A DNA stretch of 64,000 nucleotides from Polytrichum commune (lineage: Eukaryota; Streptophyta; Polytrichopsida; Polytrichales; Polytrichaceae), in NCBI GenBank assembly GCA_950295325.1, contig OX485803.1, positions 15,996,001 through 16,060,000 of the forward strand. The letters run 5' to 3'. A program made the position numbers and the translations under genes. Below, piece by piece: positions 1 through 13,600 of this stretch. Each line of letters opens with the position of its first letter. Positions within the stretch are counted from its first letter, which is position 1. The notes under the pieces were generated by a model that was not told the DNA's origin, made no database searches, and was given only the letters and a program-made list of their open reading frames with translations.

Positions 1-1532
1 CTGTGGCATATTATAAGTAGTGGTGCTTATTCCCAACCAGGAACCCATTGGCAAAATATAGGGTACCGGAATTTCAATCAGGTTGGGATTGAATTTCGAT
101 CAGGCCATACCAATAGTGCCATGACACATGTTCTAGTTTTGAGTACTAAAGTGAGGAGGAATGAGTGATTAAAGTGAACGGTCATGACAAACTCTAGACA
201 TTAGTAAAATGTTTTGACTTGAAAAATTCACAGTTTTTTCAATCTAAGGAATAAAATTACCCAAAAAAAATTGTAATCTTCTTAATTTCTATCTTCCTAC
301 ACAGGCAAAATTTATGCCGCCTTATACTTCTCCAGATCTGGCGCAGAACCTCTCAAGTGATCGGGTATGGGCGCATCTATTCTTACCTGGAGCACATGTT
401 TGGCAGGCAGATCTGAAGAACATGATTTCCACAAGTTTTAGATTTACGAGTGAAGCAAGGCACCCAACTTAAACTCCGCTAGGTTTTGACCAAATCTTCA
501 TACCATCAGTAACAAAAATGTTTATCAATGTCTGGAGAATTGATGTTGGCATTCCGGTGTTGAACCAAACTGCTAAAAAATTCCAGTTGAAACTAAATAA
601 CATTTGCTACGTATATGATGTTCCAGCACATGCAAATTTCAATCATAACCTGTCAAAGTGCATGCACCGAACTCATGATTTGTGTCAACTTTTTCCAACC
701 CAGTCATTTGCTTTATAGGCTTTATCCATGAGATGGGCACCCTCCGAACTTTGTGCACAACTTTGCAATAAACATGCAGGATGCTATATAACACACTCAA
801 GTGCAACCTGCCTACATGGTCCCACAATCTGAATGTATATCAACAAACTTGACAATTACAATTACCCAAAAACATCTGGGGTTTCAACTATGGCTTTAAG
901 ACTTTCTCATGTTTATCTAAACTCATCCATCATGGGTGAAGGGGCTCTAGTAAAAACAACTTTCTTATAAGCTTCAGTTGAGGCCCGTACAAGTCTCCGT
1001 TGAACAGAGTTGAAGTCTTTCAAGCCATTTTTAGAGTTAATCTATTTGAGTATATAAAATTTATGGGCTATAGATCGATTCCTTACTTTTCGTCTACCAT
1101 GACTATGAGTTCACGTAGACATCGCGTAGCTCGAGAATTTCAACAACAATCACATAACAACTATCCCGACACCTCTTTGAAAATTGTGCAAACTCAAAAA
1201 GCTTGCACTTCGCCCAAAAGGGCATTGATGATGGTATCATTCCTTATCTTAAGTTTGTGCCCAAGATACAATTCTACGTCAACATTTTGCACCGGCTTGT
1301 CTTGGTTTGCAAGGTATGCACAAAAATCCGGGTAGCACACTTTTTGTCTTATGGGGTTCAAACGTTAGACCGCCTTTTTAAACACAAATACGAACTCTCT
1401 CTACTACCTTCAACATATGTGAGTGACTAACTTACCCTCCCTTTCATATTATAACTTCCTACATCTTACCACTCCCATCCCTAAATTCTCACTACCCCAA
1501 TGGGTATCATGGCCTTGTGTAATACAGTCACC
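1..1532. other. Intergenic DNA, no supported gene
   Basis: AT-rich sequence with only short, unconvincing reading frames. The longest, at 1000-1335, codes for nothing I recognise and shows no splice or domain structure. It may contain decayed retroelement sequence, but I found no terminal repeats or protein motif to support that. Confidence 0.5.
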
Positions 1533-1540
1533 ATTGAAAG

Positions 1541-2099
1541 CCCGGGGGTGGACTCTTCATACCACGTACAAACTAACGTGAGTGTTAGAAGGGGTATTAT
1601 TATTTTAATTTGAGGTCTTAGTGTACATAATATACATAAAAGAAGAGGGAATTTTTTTTCATTAGTGTGTACATATAATAAGGCTATTGATTTTTTTGAA
1701 GTAAATGTAGATATACAAAAGGGGGCTCTAAGGCTTAGTTAAAAATTTCACCATAAATTTGGTAGTTTCATCCAATTCATGTTTTCATTCATTATTGTAA
1801 TATGGTAATAGTTCTCAATGACTAGCATGTCCATTTCCTCATTGGAAAGTAAAAGTGAGTGTGATATGTGATGAAGGCCTATTTAATTCATGATCTATAT
1901 TTTGTATATATAATGGAGGCGTTTATCACATTAAATTGAAAATCTTAGTATAAACACATGAGTCCATTTTCTAGCATGCACTTAGTACGTATACATTTGT
2001 TTTTCTATATAAACTTCTTGTGTATAGGGGGTTTCATTTTATAATGACCCATGCGCGTCTTCTAAGTTGAAGTTTCCAATGAAGATCTCACCCCCCGGG
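1541..2099. mobile_element. MITE, CYCGGGGGGT family, copy 1 (8-bp TSD)
   Basis: A 559-bp AT-rich segment bounded by inverted termini: CCCGGGGGTGGACT on the left and the complement of CCCGGGGGGTGAGAT on the right. It is flanked by a perfect 8-bp direct repeat, ATTGAAAG, at 1533-1540 and 2100-2107. No coding capacity is visible. The 8-bp target duplication fits the hAT superfamily, but the termini are not the usual CAGGG-type hAT ends. Two more copies with the same type of end and their own perfect 8-bp duplications lie at 35182-35451 and 51858-52619, which makes this a real family. Confidence 0.85.
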
Positions 2100-2107
2100 A
2101 TTGAAAG

Positions 2108-4250
2108 ATGGCAATAGCTTGCTAGTGAAGAGAACCTTCATTCATGCTTTCAAGAGTTGGTGTTTCTTTCTTTCTTTTCTTATGTTGCTTGTAATAGTCC
2201 CTATAAAAGGGTATCATACCTTTCCTCCCTTGTTTTATTCTTGAATCGCTCGTCAAACAGTCAACACAAAAGGATTAATCCATTCAAGAGTCTTTGGTAG
2301 AGGCTTAATCCATTCTTGCTTTGTCAAATACTGTGGCGAGGGTTTCAATTGGTGCAGCTGCATTTTGCAATTGAGTTTGAATTTATTTTTTCTTTGTATG
2401 TAGCTAGATTTAAGACATGGTACCCATCTGATCACTCAACCCACTTGGATATTCGATAGGCTCAATCTCAACAACCGCTCAGGCTAGTTGGAAATAAGAT
2501 CCAGAATAAAAACTCTATAATAAACACTTGTATGCAACCCCATTCTCTATCATAGAATTTTCAGGCAAAGATGTGTAGACATGAAAATTTCAGTAGTTGG
2601 TCGTACATCAGCTGGTGATTATAGGTTGAATGAGATTGTGACTGACTCTACACATTGAATCTAACCTTGCCCCATCAATCTAAAAACTAAGAGTAGAACC
2701 CAGACAATGTTAAATATTCTCTTTTGTGATGTGCATGAAGTATATTGGTTTCTCTCTTTCATACTACTTTTGAAACCATGACTAGGAGTGTGAGCATACA
2801 TGTGCAGTTGATTGGATATTTTGGCCCAATGACATTGGCTTCACAAAAATGACTCCATATGGACATCTTCACAACGCAGACATGAAGACAAGTCTATGTA
2901 GGAGGCTCCAACATCATATTGTCTCAATTGTATGAAAAGGTGCAAATATGCTGATGAAGTCATTTCTCATTCGAACTGTATGGTAGACCCATGCTTCATG
3001 GATTTGTGCAAGTGACGAGATGTTTGAGGTCTGTCAAGCAGCTCGACGAGTTAGCCTAAACTTGAATTGGATGGACACGCAAAAAATTTCAGCGTACACT
3101 CAAGGTGTTGAACTTCTTGTTGTAATGTCAGGAATGATAGCTTCAAATTCCAACCTTGTGCACAAAGAAAGGCTATCAAGAGAGCCTTCAACAATGCCCG
3201 AACATCTCATAGCCCTACTGCACCGGGCGGACTAGCGGCCCAGTTAGCCAATTTGTCCAATTCAGAGCCCCCGCAAGAGGGCGTGATGACTAGCCAGGGA
3301 GCATGGGACAAAGTCCCAAAAATGCTTCGGTTGGTTGGTTGCAAGGCACCCTCCCTTGCAACCAACCAGCAGGACCACCTGCTTGTTAGGTCCAATTGGC
3401 AGGTTTTTGAAACTTCTAATTAAAATTGAAATTGATTTGTAACTGATTTGATTTGGTTAGACAAGCAACCAACTCCCAGCCACTGCCCCTCCCAAGCAGT
3501 CGCTAAAGCAATGGCTGGTGCCCTACCACACCAAGCCAACCTAGCCAACGGCCTCCCCGCCCGAGGCCACCATCTAGCTAGCCCAACCAACCCCGGTGTG
3601 GCAAGGCTTTCATCGAAGTCGACATGAACACATGTCAAGTGTAAGACTCATAAGTCAAACGCACTTGCGGACCTCAAGACTTGACCCACATGCATGCGCA
3701 TGTGACTCCCAAACATTGTTAGAAGAAGTAGTGAGGCAAGGGACACACTCTCATGGCCTGGGACAATTTTAAGTACTCCAAATATTGCCACGCTCAACGC
3801 TTATGATGGTGTACCTTGTGTGCTAAAAACCATGTTTCTAGAAGCAAAAGCACAACAAATATTTCGTCGTGAATAGGAATGCAATTTGACCACCTCAATC
3901 AAATTCCCTTGGACAAGTTCTGAATTGTGTGAACTTTGAGTGCTGAAGTGTTTCTTTTGTCATGTGATGTTTCGAAAAGAAGCCCCATTGTATTTGTTAT
4001 AAGCAATGTAAACTTTTACCAAGTAAAGGTGCCAATACACTATGATGACCAAACAACCATTGTGACCTTCGTTGGGTAAAGACGTTGAGTAGAATCGTTA
4101 CTACAGCATTGCGTACACAAAACGCAATAGTTGACATAGCATCAAAATAATTTGAAAAGAGCATCAGTAAGAGAAACCTGATAAGAATTTGGGCAAGTTA
4201 GTTTAAGAGCCTCCACGGAGTCGCCGCTGTCAGGTCACCAAAGTTACTTA
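2108..4250. other. Intergenic DNA, no supported gene
   Basis: No exon-like coding stretch was recognised. A GC-richer patch at about 3230-3640 has small shadow frames on both strands. It contains a 15-bp-class hairpin (GGTTGGTTGCAAGG against its complement, about 3331-3368). The right part runs into the promoter of the LEA-like gene. Confidence 0.45.
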
Positions 4251-4322
4251 TTAGTGGGGAAGACGGTGAATCATGGGGCTGTGGAAAAGGAAAGAAAGGG
4301 GATTAGCCAATCCCAGGCAGCG

Positions 4323-4330
4323 CCACGTGG
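4323..4330. promoter_or_regulatory. ABRE / palindromic G-box (CCACGTGG)
   Basis: CCACGTGG is seen directly, about 100 bp upstream of a TATA-like element and 350 bp upstream of the LEA-like start codon. CACGTG G-boxes bound by ABI5/AREB-type bZIP factors are the established core of ABA- and dehydration-responsive promoters. An ABRE-like GCGTGG occurs near 4390. Confidence 0.7.
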
Positions 4331-4337
4331 AGCGCCA

Positions 4338-4345
4338 CATGCATG
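4338..4345. promoter_or_regulatory. RY element (CATGCATG)
   Basis: CATGCATG lies 8 bp downstream of the palindromic G-box. RY elements are the known binding site of B3-domain factors of the ABI3/VP1/LAFL group. RY plus ABRE is the classic configuration of seed- and desiccation-linked LEA promoters. In this window it is found only here. Confidence 0.6.
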
Positions 4346-4423
4346 CGTCCACGGCCTGCCAAGTGGCCGCTGGCGTCCAGCCTTCCGAGCGCGTGGTCCC
4401 CAAGCCCGTCCCCTCCGAAGCGC

Positions 4424-4430
4424 TTATAAT
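4424..4430 (+). promoter_or_regulatory. Probable TATA box of the LEA-like gene
   Basis: TTATAAT lies in a GC-rich context, followed by a pyrimidine-rich leader (about 4455-4560) and then the ATG at 4683. The inferred 5' UTR is about 200-230 nt. Position and context, not an experiment, support this call. Confidence 0.5.
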
Positions 4431-4682
4431 GCCCGTCGCGGCCATTGGGACTCTCATTCACATTCCATCGTCGCATTCTTATTTCCTCTTTTAATCTGTC
4501 CTCTCTTCCTTTCTCCCTTGTCCTCTTCTCCAAATCATCCGCCTCACCATTTCCATTCCACACGTTACCCGCCTGCTGGTGCTGCTGGTGGTGTTGTTAA
4601 CTACTAGAGCGATCTAGGTGTTTGTGTTTCATTGTGTTGTTTGTTGGGTGTTGATTTTTCTATCAAAAGTTCAAAAGTCACC

Positions 4683-4801
4683 ATGTCGAGCTACGACCAG
4701 GCCAAGGACTCTGCGGCACAGAAGGCCGAGCAGGCCAAGGGTGTGGGCCAGGAGAAGGCTGGACAGGCTCAAGATGCTACCAAGGTAACTTAAGTAAATC
4801 T

Positions 4802-4832
<31 letters not shown>

Positions 4833-5890
4833 CAGAGGCGGTTTGCCGACGTTAGGCCGCTGCGTAGCTCTAGACTTCTGTTTTTTTGGTCACTGTGCAG
4901 TAACGTACAGTGCAAGTATATTTGAAGAAAGATATAATTTTTCGGATTGCCTGTTCACAACTTGAAAAAATCTCATTTACTAAAGGATGTCTAAAGAGAG
5001 TGCTTCGGGAATAGCTAGGTGTGTGTAATTATCACACTGGAGTACTATTCTTCTGGTTTCTTGATTTGTTGTAGTCTCTTTAGGAAACTAATCTGATTTG
5101 ATCTTTTTGCCATGGAAAGTAGTTAGGTGTACAAAATCACCGCAAAACGTAGGCTGGGCCAAACTTAATTCTGGTTCTTTAATTTGTTGTAGTCACTCTT
5201 GGAAGCTAATCTTTTTAGTCTGATTTTTTAGAGGTGTACGAAAACCTCATAACGAGGACGCTTGATGTATTTTGGTCTCTTGACTTGTTTTAGTCTGTCT
5301 TGGAAGTTGAGCTGGTCTAATTTTTTGCGACGTTGCGATAGAGCGCTGCCGGAACTGCTCAGGACAAGGCCAACGAGGCTGGAAACTACGCGGGATCGAA
5401 GGCTCAGGACGCCAAGAGCGCTGCTTCGGACGCCAGTGGAGCTGCCAAGGAGAAGGCAGGCCAGACCGGTAATTTCCTAGGAGATAAGTGGGAGCAAACC
5501 AAGCAAGCAACTTCAGACGCTACTGGTACTGCTCAGGATAAAGCTTCCGGCGCTGCAGGGTACACTCAGGACAGGGCCGGCGATGCTACCAACTATGCCA
5601 AGGAAACCGCCAACAGCGCATCACAATTCGCTGCAGATAAGGCTACCCAGGCTAAGGAAGCTACCGGCAGCATTTTGCAACAGGTACAGAATACTCTGTT
5701 CAAACATCGGCGATTCTTAAACATTTGTATGTCTTGTGCTCTTGCTGCGGTCTTGTTGTAGTACAGGTTGTGGTATGGTGCGTCCGGTGTGTCTGATGGT
5801 TTTTTTGTTATTGTTGTCACCGTGCAGACTGGAGATGCTGTGGCCAATGCTTATCAATCCGTGAAGGACACCGTCACTCCCAAGCAGTAG
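4683..5890 (+). CDS. LEA-like (group 3/LEA_4-type) stress protein, 3 exons
   Basis: Exons 4683-4784, 5342-5683 and 5828-5890 join in frame to a 168-residue protein beginning MSSYDQAKDSAAQKAEQAKG. All junctions are GT-AG and phase 0. The protein is almost entirely A, K, Q, E, G, D, T and S. It has repeated 11-residue-type blocks (A-x-x-K-A-x-x-A/T-K-x-x), no cysteine, no signal peptide and no membrane segment. This is the hallmark of LEA_4/group 3 late embryogenesis abundant proteins. These are disordered in solution, become amphipathic helix on drying and protect proteins and membranes. The start follows CACC, matches a Kozak context and lies downstream of an ABRE and an RY element, consistent with ABA/desiccation control. 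Intron 1 holds a CT microsatellite (about 4801-4829). A poly(A)-like AATAAT lies at 6098. The exact LEA subgroup is uncertain. Confidence 0.88.
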
Positions 5891-6103
5891 ATGTATATGT
5901 AGATAATATAGATTACGGTGGAGGATGATAGATTTGAATACCGACGTTATTGCATACATCCACGTTTCATCAGCTGTGCTATGCACGCGAACAGCTTATC
6001 TATTGATTCGAAGTCGATAGGTTTTCCTGGTGTGGAGCTGTTAGAGTAGAGTTCTATATTTTGCGTTCATGTTTTGAACAAATTGTCATGCTGATTGAAT
6101 AAT

Positions 6104-7653
6104 ATCGGTTCATGTGCTATTCTTCTTCAATTACTGTTTTTATCCAATTTGATTATCCACTTTGCGTTTCTCATATTTGAAATATTTGCGGAGTATACAT
6201 AAGTGTATAGTAAATTGGAAAATAGAATTACTTGTGTACAACATAATAAATATGAGTGGAAGAGTTGTAACACTGAATGTTAATACACACTCGTTAATTA
6301 ATTTAAAGTGTAAGATGTCTATGTTTCATATACAAATCGGGTCTTATTGCAACGCTGATTCTGTATTACAATAATGATGTAGGACAATTAAGACTCTTTA
6401 TGTTGATTTCGACTAATTTACTGCAGCTATGTATGATAATTATGTACATGACATTTTGCCAACTATCTGAAGTATTTATCAAAAATTGTTAATGATGTTA
6501 CTTTCAAATCATTTGTTGTAGTCAACTAAGCTCCCAATCAATTGCACCCAATCTTATACAGACTACCACATATTATTGCGCAAACCAACGCTATCTATAA
6601 TAAGTGTGATATTTGAAGTCATATAGGAATTTTCTGGATGACACTTCTCATTAACAAGTGAAGAAATATTGTCATGGATGATGGATAAGTTCAAAACCCT
6701 ACCTTCTCTTGTCATCAACTTGTAATGAAATATTATCTTGGATTGAGATTTGAACGAAAAATCACTTGGTGACAGTTATTTCAATCTGTGAATGTATAAT
6801 TCCCCCAAAAAATTACGAAGAATTGACAAAATGGATGATGGATAAGTTCAAAACCCTACCTTCTCTTGTCATCAACTTGTAATGAAATATTATCTTGGAT
6901 TGAGATTTGGACGAAAAATCACTTGGTGACAGTTATTACAAATCTGTGAATGTATAATTCCCCAAAAAATTACGAAGTATTGACAAAATAATGTTGAGTT
7001 ACCATTTAGTGTTGGTGACAATACACCACAGATCACTTAGTATTCAGAAACACATTTAAAATGGTGTCACTAAATATCATATTTAGTGTCGTAGTTCATT
7101 CCAGTGCCACACAAGATGATAATCTAACATTTTGAAACGAATTTCTGATGTGAAGAAGCAACTCTGTTGTCAGCACTCTGTTGGTTTCGTTGCTGCTGTT
7201 ATTTTGGTTGGAAGTTCCTGGTACAAAACAGAACCTCAAAAAAGTACAAATCATAACTTTTGCAATGTAAATCTGATGTTTCTGTACGTCTATTAATATA
7301 CTCTAGTATTTGCATAGTATTCTCATAAGCTTATAGTAGATTGGCGACATTGAGATGGAAATCGCAGTTAACTGTCCTGGTGAGATTGCTTTACCAAGAC
7401 GTGGAGGAAATTGAAATAGCAATGCCATTTCTGGACGAACGACATGAATTGATCTATCCCTTGATAGCAGTTTGGGGCACATGAAGATGCTAGGCTCCCT
7501 CCCTATGTACAACCCAAATCTGACATGTTAAAACCGCTACCAAAGACTGGGTGATCTTGCATGCACCCTCATCTTGCTTTCATGAAGGAATAATGAGCAT
7601 AATCTGCAACTAAATTAGCCTACAAAAGGCCAATTCCTCTAATGTCATGGATG
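6104..7653. other. Intergenic DNA with a decayed repeat copy; TLK 3' flank
   Basis: No gene is seen. From about 6595 to 7075 the complement strand matches repeat family X (see 53822-54165), with a tandem internal duplication. The stretch 7100-7653 is the presumed 3' UTR and downstream region of the kinase gene. Confidence 0.5.
6595..7075 (-). repeat. Repeat family X, copy with internal 165-bp tandem duplication
   Basis: A block beginning near ATGGATGATGGATAAGTTCA occurs twice in a row (about 6670-6830 and 6831-6985), nearly identical over about 165 bp. In reverse orientation the block matches the repeats at 53822-54165 and 53100-53320 (shared text such as CATCACAAGTTGTTGACAAG). It ends in ACACTAAAT/ATTTAGTGT-type sequence near 7070-7090. 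Confidence 0.65.
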
Positions 7654-10600
7654 TCAAGGATTTTTCTTAACATAAGACAAGTATGGATTTTGAGCTGCAG
7701 TCAACACATCTGGCCTTTCTGATTGATCATATGTGAGACATCGCCGCATGAATTCCTGAAACACATGCCACTTTAGCTAAGCTTTTGAAGTAGAAAGTAT
7801 TATATCCAAAACCAGGATATCTATATCCATTTGGGTAAGAATATCACACTGACAGGTATGACATACTGCATCCAACATACTAGAGTTATCATTTAATTCA
7901 ACCAGAATTTTGGTTGGGAGCTGGTTGTTTAGCATCCAACACTCTCCATGTTTGCTAAGTTTCAATGCGTGCTTGAAGCATGTATGGAAGTTTGAACAAA
8001 GAACCATCTATATCAGTTTGTTGAGTGCCAAACTTATTTTAGCATCTTCAGCATGCCAAAATAATAAAATGCGTTTGGATCTTAGTGAATATATAGAATG
8101 GTCTGCATTCAAACCTCCACACCAACTCCAATAATGCACCAAAAATTTACCTTATGACAACTTGCAATATAACTCTAAGCATATTGGATTTCATATGGGC
8201 ACTTGAATGGCGATGTTGAAAGAAAATAAACTTGGATGATATATGAAGAGAATAATCGCAACTACACCAACTTGTAAGACAACCCTGGACATACTAGTCT
8301 AAATTGTCAAGCAATTTAGAATATAAATAGTCACAAATGTGCTGCAAATAACCAAGAAAGGCAACTCCTCAGTAGTGTACATACCTTTGCTTCCTGGGAT
8401 ACAGATGGTCGTGAAGGAAACTCCACCTTGCGGGCATTGATTATGGTGTCTTCACGCACTAATTGCTCTTGACATTGATTGTGCCCAAAAGGTCGCTTCC
8501 CATAGAGCATTTGGTAGTAAATAACCCCCACTGACCACACATCAACCTGCACCAGATTGCATTTACGTGAGCAAAAGGTCTCCTCCGATTTTAGAAAATG
8601 GTGGGTTGCACTAGAATGAATCAAAACATCAATAGTCAATCCATGCAAAAAGTACCTTGGAAGAGATTAATGGTATCTTGTTTAAGTCAAAACATTCAGG
8701 TGGTAAGTACCTGCGCAACCCACATGGAAGATATTAGCAATGTCTCATTGCGTCCTGCAATTAGAGAATATAATTTCATTCCATATGCAAGTGACAATTA
8801 TTAATACACTACAAATCAACAATTTCTTCTACACCTGGTTGTGGGTAATTAAGGGAACTTCATACTTACCAGTAGGTTCCTGCACCTTGAGACGTCAACT
8901 CCATGCCTTGAGACCCATACTCTTCCTCTACAATTTTGCTGAGACCGAAATCAGTAATTTTAGCCACCCCATCTGAATTGAACAGGATATTTGCAGGTTT
9001 TAAATCATAGTGTATGATACGTTGCGACTGCTTGTTCAACCTCACAAGCCCTGCAAAAATCTGAACCAGTATACTCCTTGCCTCCCTCTCTGGCAGTATG
9101 GGTGTTTCTTTCAATACAACATCCAAATCTTTACCTGCAAAAGCAGCTCTATGTTAACAAGTATCCAATAGGATTCAGCACCATATGAATATCTACCAGC
9201 CAAATGTGAAACTTATCATGGAAGAGTAACAAATCAAGAGGTCATTCTCAATATCTGCTACCTGTCATTTTGTTAAAGTATATCCTGGGTCCACCAAGCC
9301 AGTACAATATACATCTGATTTAGTGTGGGCCACACTATTCATGTTCAACCATGACAATGAACTTTAGACTAATTATTGTGGGCTAAATTATTTTTCTAGT
9401 AACACCTTGTCCTACTAATGTTTGTTATCATGGCAACATAAATATATTATGGATATGTATTAATGCAGTTCAGTACTATCATGTCATAACATTTAGTTAT
9501 AATATGACAAGAGGCTTCAGTAATTTGCAACAAGACAACACATCAATATTGAAGAGTTTAAAGATTAATGTGGCACATTCAATCTAACACCACAGTAAAT
9601 CAGATATTTAGTGTAGTACACTCCTGTGCTCTTACTGAGCTCTAAAGTTCAGTGTGGTTCAGAATAACTTTTGAGTGTGGCAAGGAAAGAAGCAATACCA
9701 CTGCAGTACTCGAGCACCGTACAAAACGTGTTGTGATCGATTTCAAAGATGTCCCATAGACGCACAATATGTCTGTGGATGAGACTCTTGTGGATGTCAT
9801 ACTCTCGAATGGCATGTCGCACATAGGTTTGTTTCTTCTCCTCACTCCACTGCTCATTCAGCCTATGCAGCTTGCAAGCGACGTATTTGTAGTCCACCAA
9901 ATCGTAAGCCTGTCCCATTCTTTCCGTTGCACCCTCTCAATCCTCCATTCCAAAAGTCCCTACTTGAGGTGGGTTACAATAACATTCAAAGGAAACTACA
10001 CGGTCAAGAAGAATTTTCGCTCTCACCCAGAGACATTTCCCTCATTGTAAACGTATACTCATTCCCCAATGAGTATGCGTTTACAATGCTTTTCAATATA
10101 TAGGTTTAGTAGGATATGGAATATTACGTGACGAAAACAACTTAAGATAGGATCTTGGCATTGAAGAGTTGTATTGGAAACTACTTGAGAGGTGATATAG
10201 TGTGAGGGGATATACCTTGAAAACCTCGCTGAAGCCACCTTTGCCAAGAAGGTTCAGAAGTGCATAACGCTTGTTAAGAATCGGAAAATGGTTAAAAGGA
10301 GATGCATCTTCATCTCGACAACGTTTCATCTCTCGAATCAAACATCTTTTCTCTTGCTCTAGCCTATCCCGGTGCTTTAATGCTGCTTCCTCTTCCTGGT
10401 GAAATAAGATGAAAGAAAAGAGATGAACACAACAAAGATGCATGATATTATTGTGTGTATCCCTCTTATGTACTGTAACTGGGCAATTATACTGCCATCT
10501 TGATATATCAAACGAGATGAAAGTTGCTATTTGATCCAACAGTTGACATTCTCCTATTGATCATGAAGTAGCGCAAATCATCAAATCGTGCCTATTTGGG

Positions 10601-13600
10601 GCACTATTGGAACAGATATCCACTGCATCGTAGAGAACACAATACCCATTTAAAAGAGCGTCCAACCCATCTCATGTATTTATTTCAGTATTTATTTGAG
10701 ATGTACAAGACCCAAATGGGTACAAATTCATTTCATGCTGCTGTTGATGTAGAGGATTCTTACCCGCTTCACACCAAGAAGACGAGATCGGTAAACCTCC
10801 TCCATAACCAACACATCTTCCTCTGACATTGCAGGATCCCCACTGCTACCGTCCACCACTGAAAATTACATATAGAAAATAATGTCCATACTCATATTAG
10901 TAACAATGAAATTTCTATGATTTTAACCACGTGAAAGCATCTGTGCTAAACCTTCAAAATTGGGGCAAGAAAGGGGGCACAAAGAACGCAGGGCTTCTTA
11001 CCAGATCGTTGCTTTTTAAGCTCCTTGCACCGCTTGTCAAGAGATGCCTTTTGCTCCATCAAAGACCTCTATATAGCATTACAGTAATTCCACATAAGTG
11101 TGTGTAATTAAAGAAAACACCAGAAACGGGCAAGACACAACTTATCTGCCGGATAGAATCGATGAGTGTCCTGGAGAAGCACTATACTCTATATCATTTT
11201 CTATAGAAAGCTCAGCTGAGAAAAAATGAAGTACATTGCCAACGTCAAAAAGATGTTTGTAAAACCGTTCCATGCCAATCATAAGTATCAGATACATGGA
11301 ACAGACCAACCAAATAAAATAAAAAGGTGCAGAAAACATGAGCACCCTGGAAAGAGGGCACATCAAGGAAATAACATAATGAAAAAGAAATAGAAGGGAT
11401 CAATAAGCTCTTGTACCAGTCGGGCTTGGATTTCTTTGAAGGCTTGCCCATCTTCCCAGACCTCTGATAGCACTGTCCTCGCCCTGGTCATGGTAGAAAT
11501 ACCAGTCTTCAGCCTATGCAAATGAAACTAACTCTAGAAGCACTAAGATAACTGCCACAATTCTGGCGAAAAACAATTTAATCCCTAAATTTACAGAACT
11601 TGAGAGGTAAGATGGCATGAATTTTTGTTTTGAGCAGAGATTTAAGGTTTACCAAATGATTAGTACAGATGTATGCAACAATATTGAAATGCTAAGTAAT
11701 TATCATTCATGCTTCCTGAACATTTCATCACAATCTTGCTTGCCGAAGTGGAAATTCTATTTTTGAGTTTACAATCTGTTTAGTAAAAAGTATGAAGGCA
11801 GCGAACACAAGTTCAAATCAATATAACTTCGTATCTTTAAGCAAACCTCATGATTCCAACGTTGCCAAGTCTATTGCAATCTTGATGAAGCCTGGTGCGG
11901 GATTCTTGACGTTCTACGGTGGCAACGTGCACTAGCAGGTCTGACACCACCTTTATCCTCTGCAATATTTAAACAAAGAATTCTCAAAAATCAGACTCAA
12001 AACTTTGTTCCTGAAATTGAGCAACTTAAGAGGAAGCTCAAGCAAAGGAATATAGCGATATGGAGGGATGATGGGGAAAAATTCAGACCTTCTCGGAAAA
12101 GACCATTCTCAACTGATAAGACCTTTATGGTTTCACTTATGGAAACAAGGACGAATTTCTTCTCATATGATATTTACCTTTTTCTCTCGTTGTTGCTCCT
12201 TATCCTCCAATTCTTTCTTTTCCTGTTGGACAATGATAAAATATGAAGCATCGATTAGGCCAAACCCAAAGAACCTGATATCACAAAGCAGAGCAATGCT
12301 TATTTCATGTGAGTAAATTCATTTAATTGATTTGTGTCTCAATAAGGATTACTATGGACAAAAAATGTACCTTCTCGAATCTCTTGATAGTATTGTGTGC
12401 ATTAGCAGCTTCTTGCTTAAATTTAACCAATTCTTCCTCCAGAGAAGAAGCCTTTGCTTGTAGACTAGTAATATCCTCCTGCTTTTATGACATAAAAGGC
12501 TTAGTACCTGGAAAGCCAAATAATTTTCTGCACGAGTTTCTAATCAACTTGACCATGTACAATATGCAACTGTAATTCGGTCTATGTACTCATCAAGGGT
12601 ACATGACAAACTCTTCTGTGAAGCATATACAAACATATATTTAGTTTCATGTCCGAGTTAATGAAATGTTCAGCTTGAAAACTGTGCAATGCCAGACCAA
12701 CTGATGATCAATCAGATATAGTGTACAAAGGAGCACATGGTTGTTTGATACTCACTTGTAATTGTGCTCTTCTTTGTTCCTCCTCTAACCGATCAGCATT
12801 GTGTTGTACATTCTGCAGCGAAATGTCACCATAATGGTACCTGTTAAGCTTGAATCCGCTGAACAAACTCGTCTCTCGTACTTGTCAACATTTACGTTTT
12901 TGGTTCTAAGCTCCATAACAGTGTTTATGTTCAAGTCAGAAATAACAACACCGTTGTGCACACATATAAACACACCTTTGTTTTGTAAGACCGCCCGTTA
13001 TTTGAATCATTCCCACGTTTTCTTTTCTGATTTAGTGAATTGTCCTGGCTGCTGATACTTAATCTCGGGTTAGGCTGTATCACGAAGTCCCCGCCATCCT
13101 GCAAAATGGCCACATCCTTCATTAACTCACTGCTTATAAAACAAAGGATAAATATCATAGCGTTGGGCGTACGTTAGGGACACAGTTCGGAAAGCTATCA
13201 TGAAAACTAGCAACACTAAAGACTGCACACCTGCCACCATCTTGTAGATGGGATACAATAAATTTGCACACTGCTATAAATCCAGATATTGGACTGGAAG
13301 GCACTTAATCCCGACCCATCCTTCCATCCATTCCTTTCAAACAATCCACTGAATTTTAACAGAGGTGTTCCACAGGTACTGAACTGATTATAAATGAGGT
13401 GATTCCAGTACTTGGAATAACCACCTCAAAGAGGCTTTAAAAGTTTGAAAAACTCTCCTTCATGAAGAGTATTTCGTCTAAATTTTTAATGACTACAAAT
13501 GTAAGGTTAATTTGAATGAGACGTATATGCATTTTATAAGTTAGCAACACAGGCTACCAGAAGCTTGGATTCTTCAGTTAATTAAAAAGATTCTTCAAAT

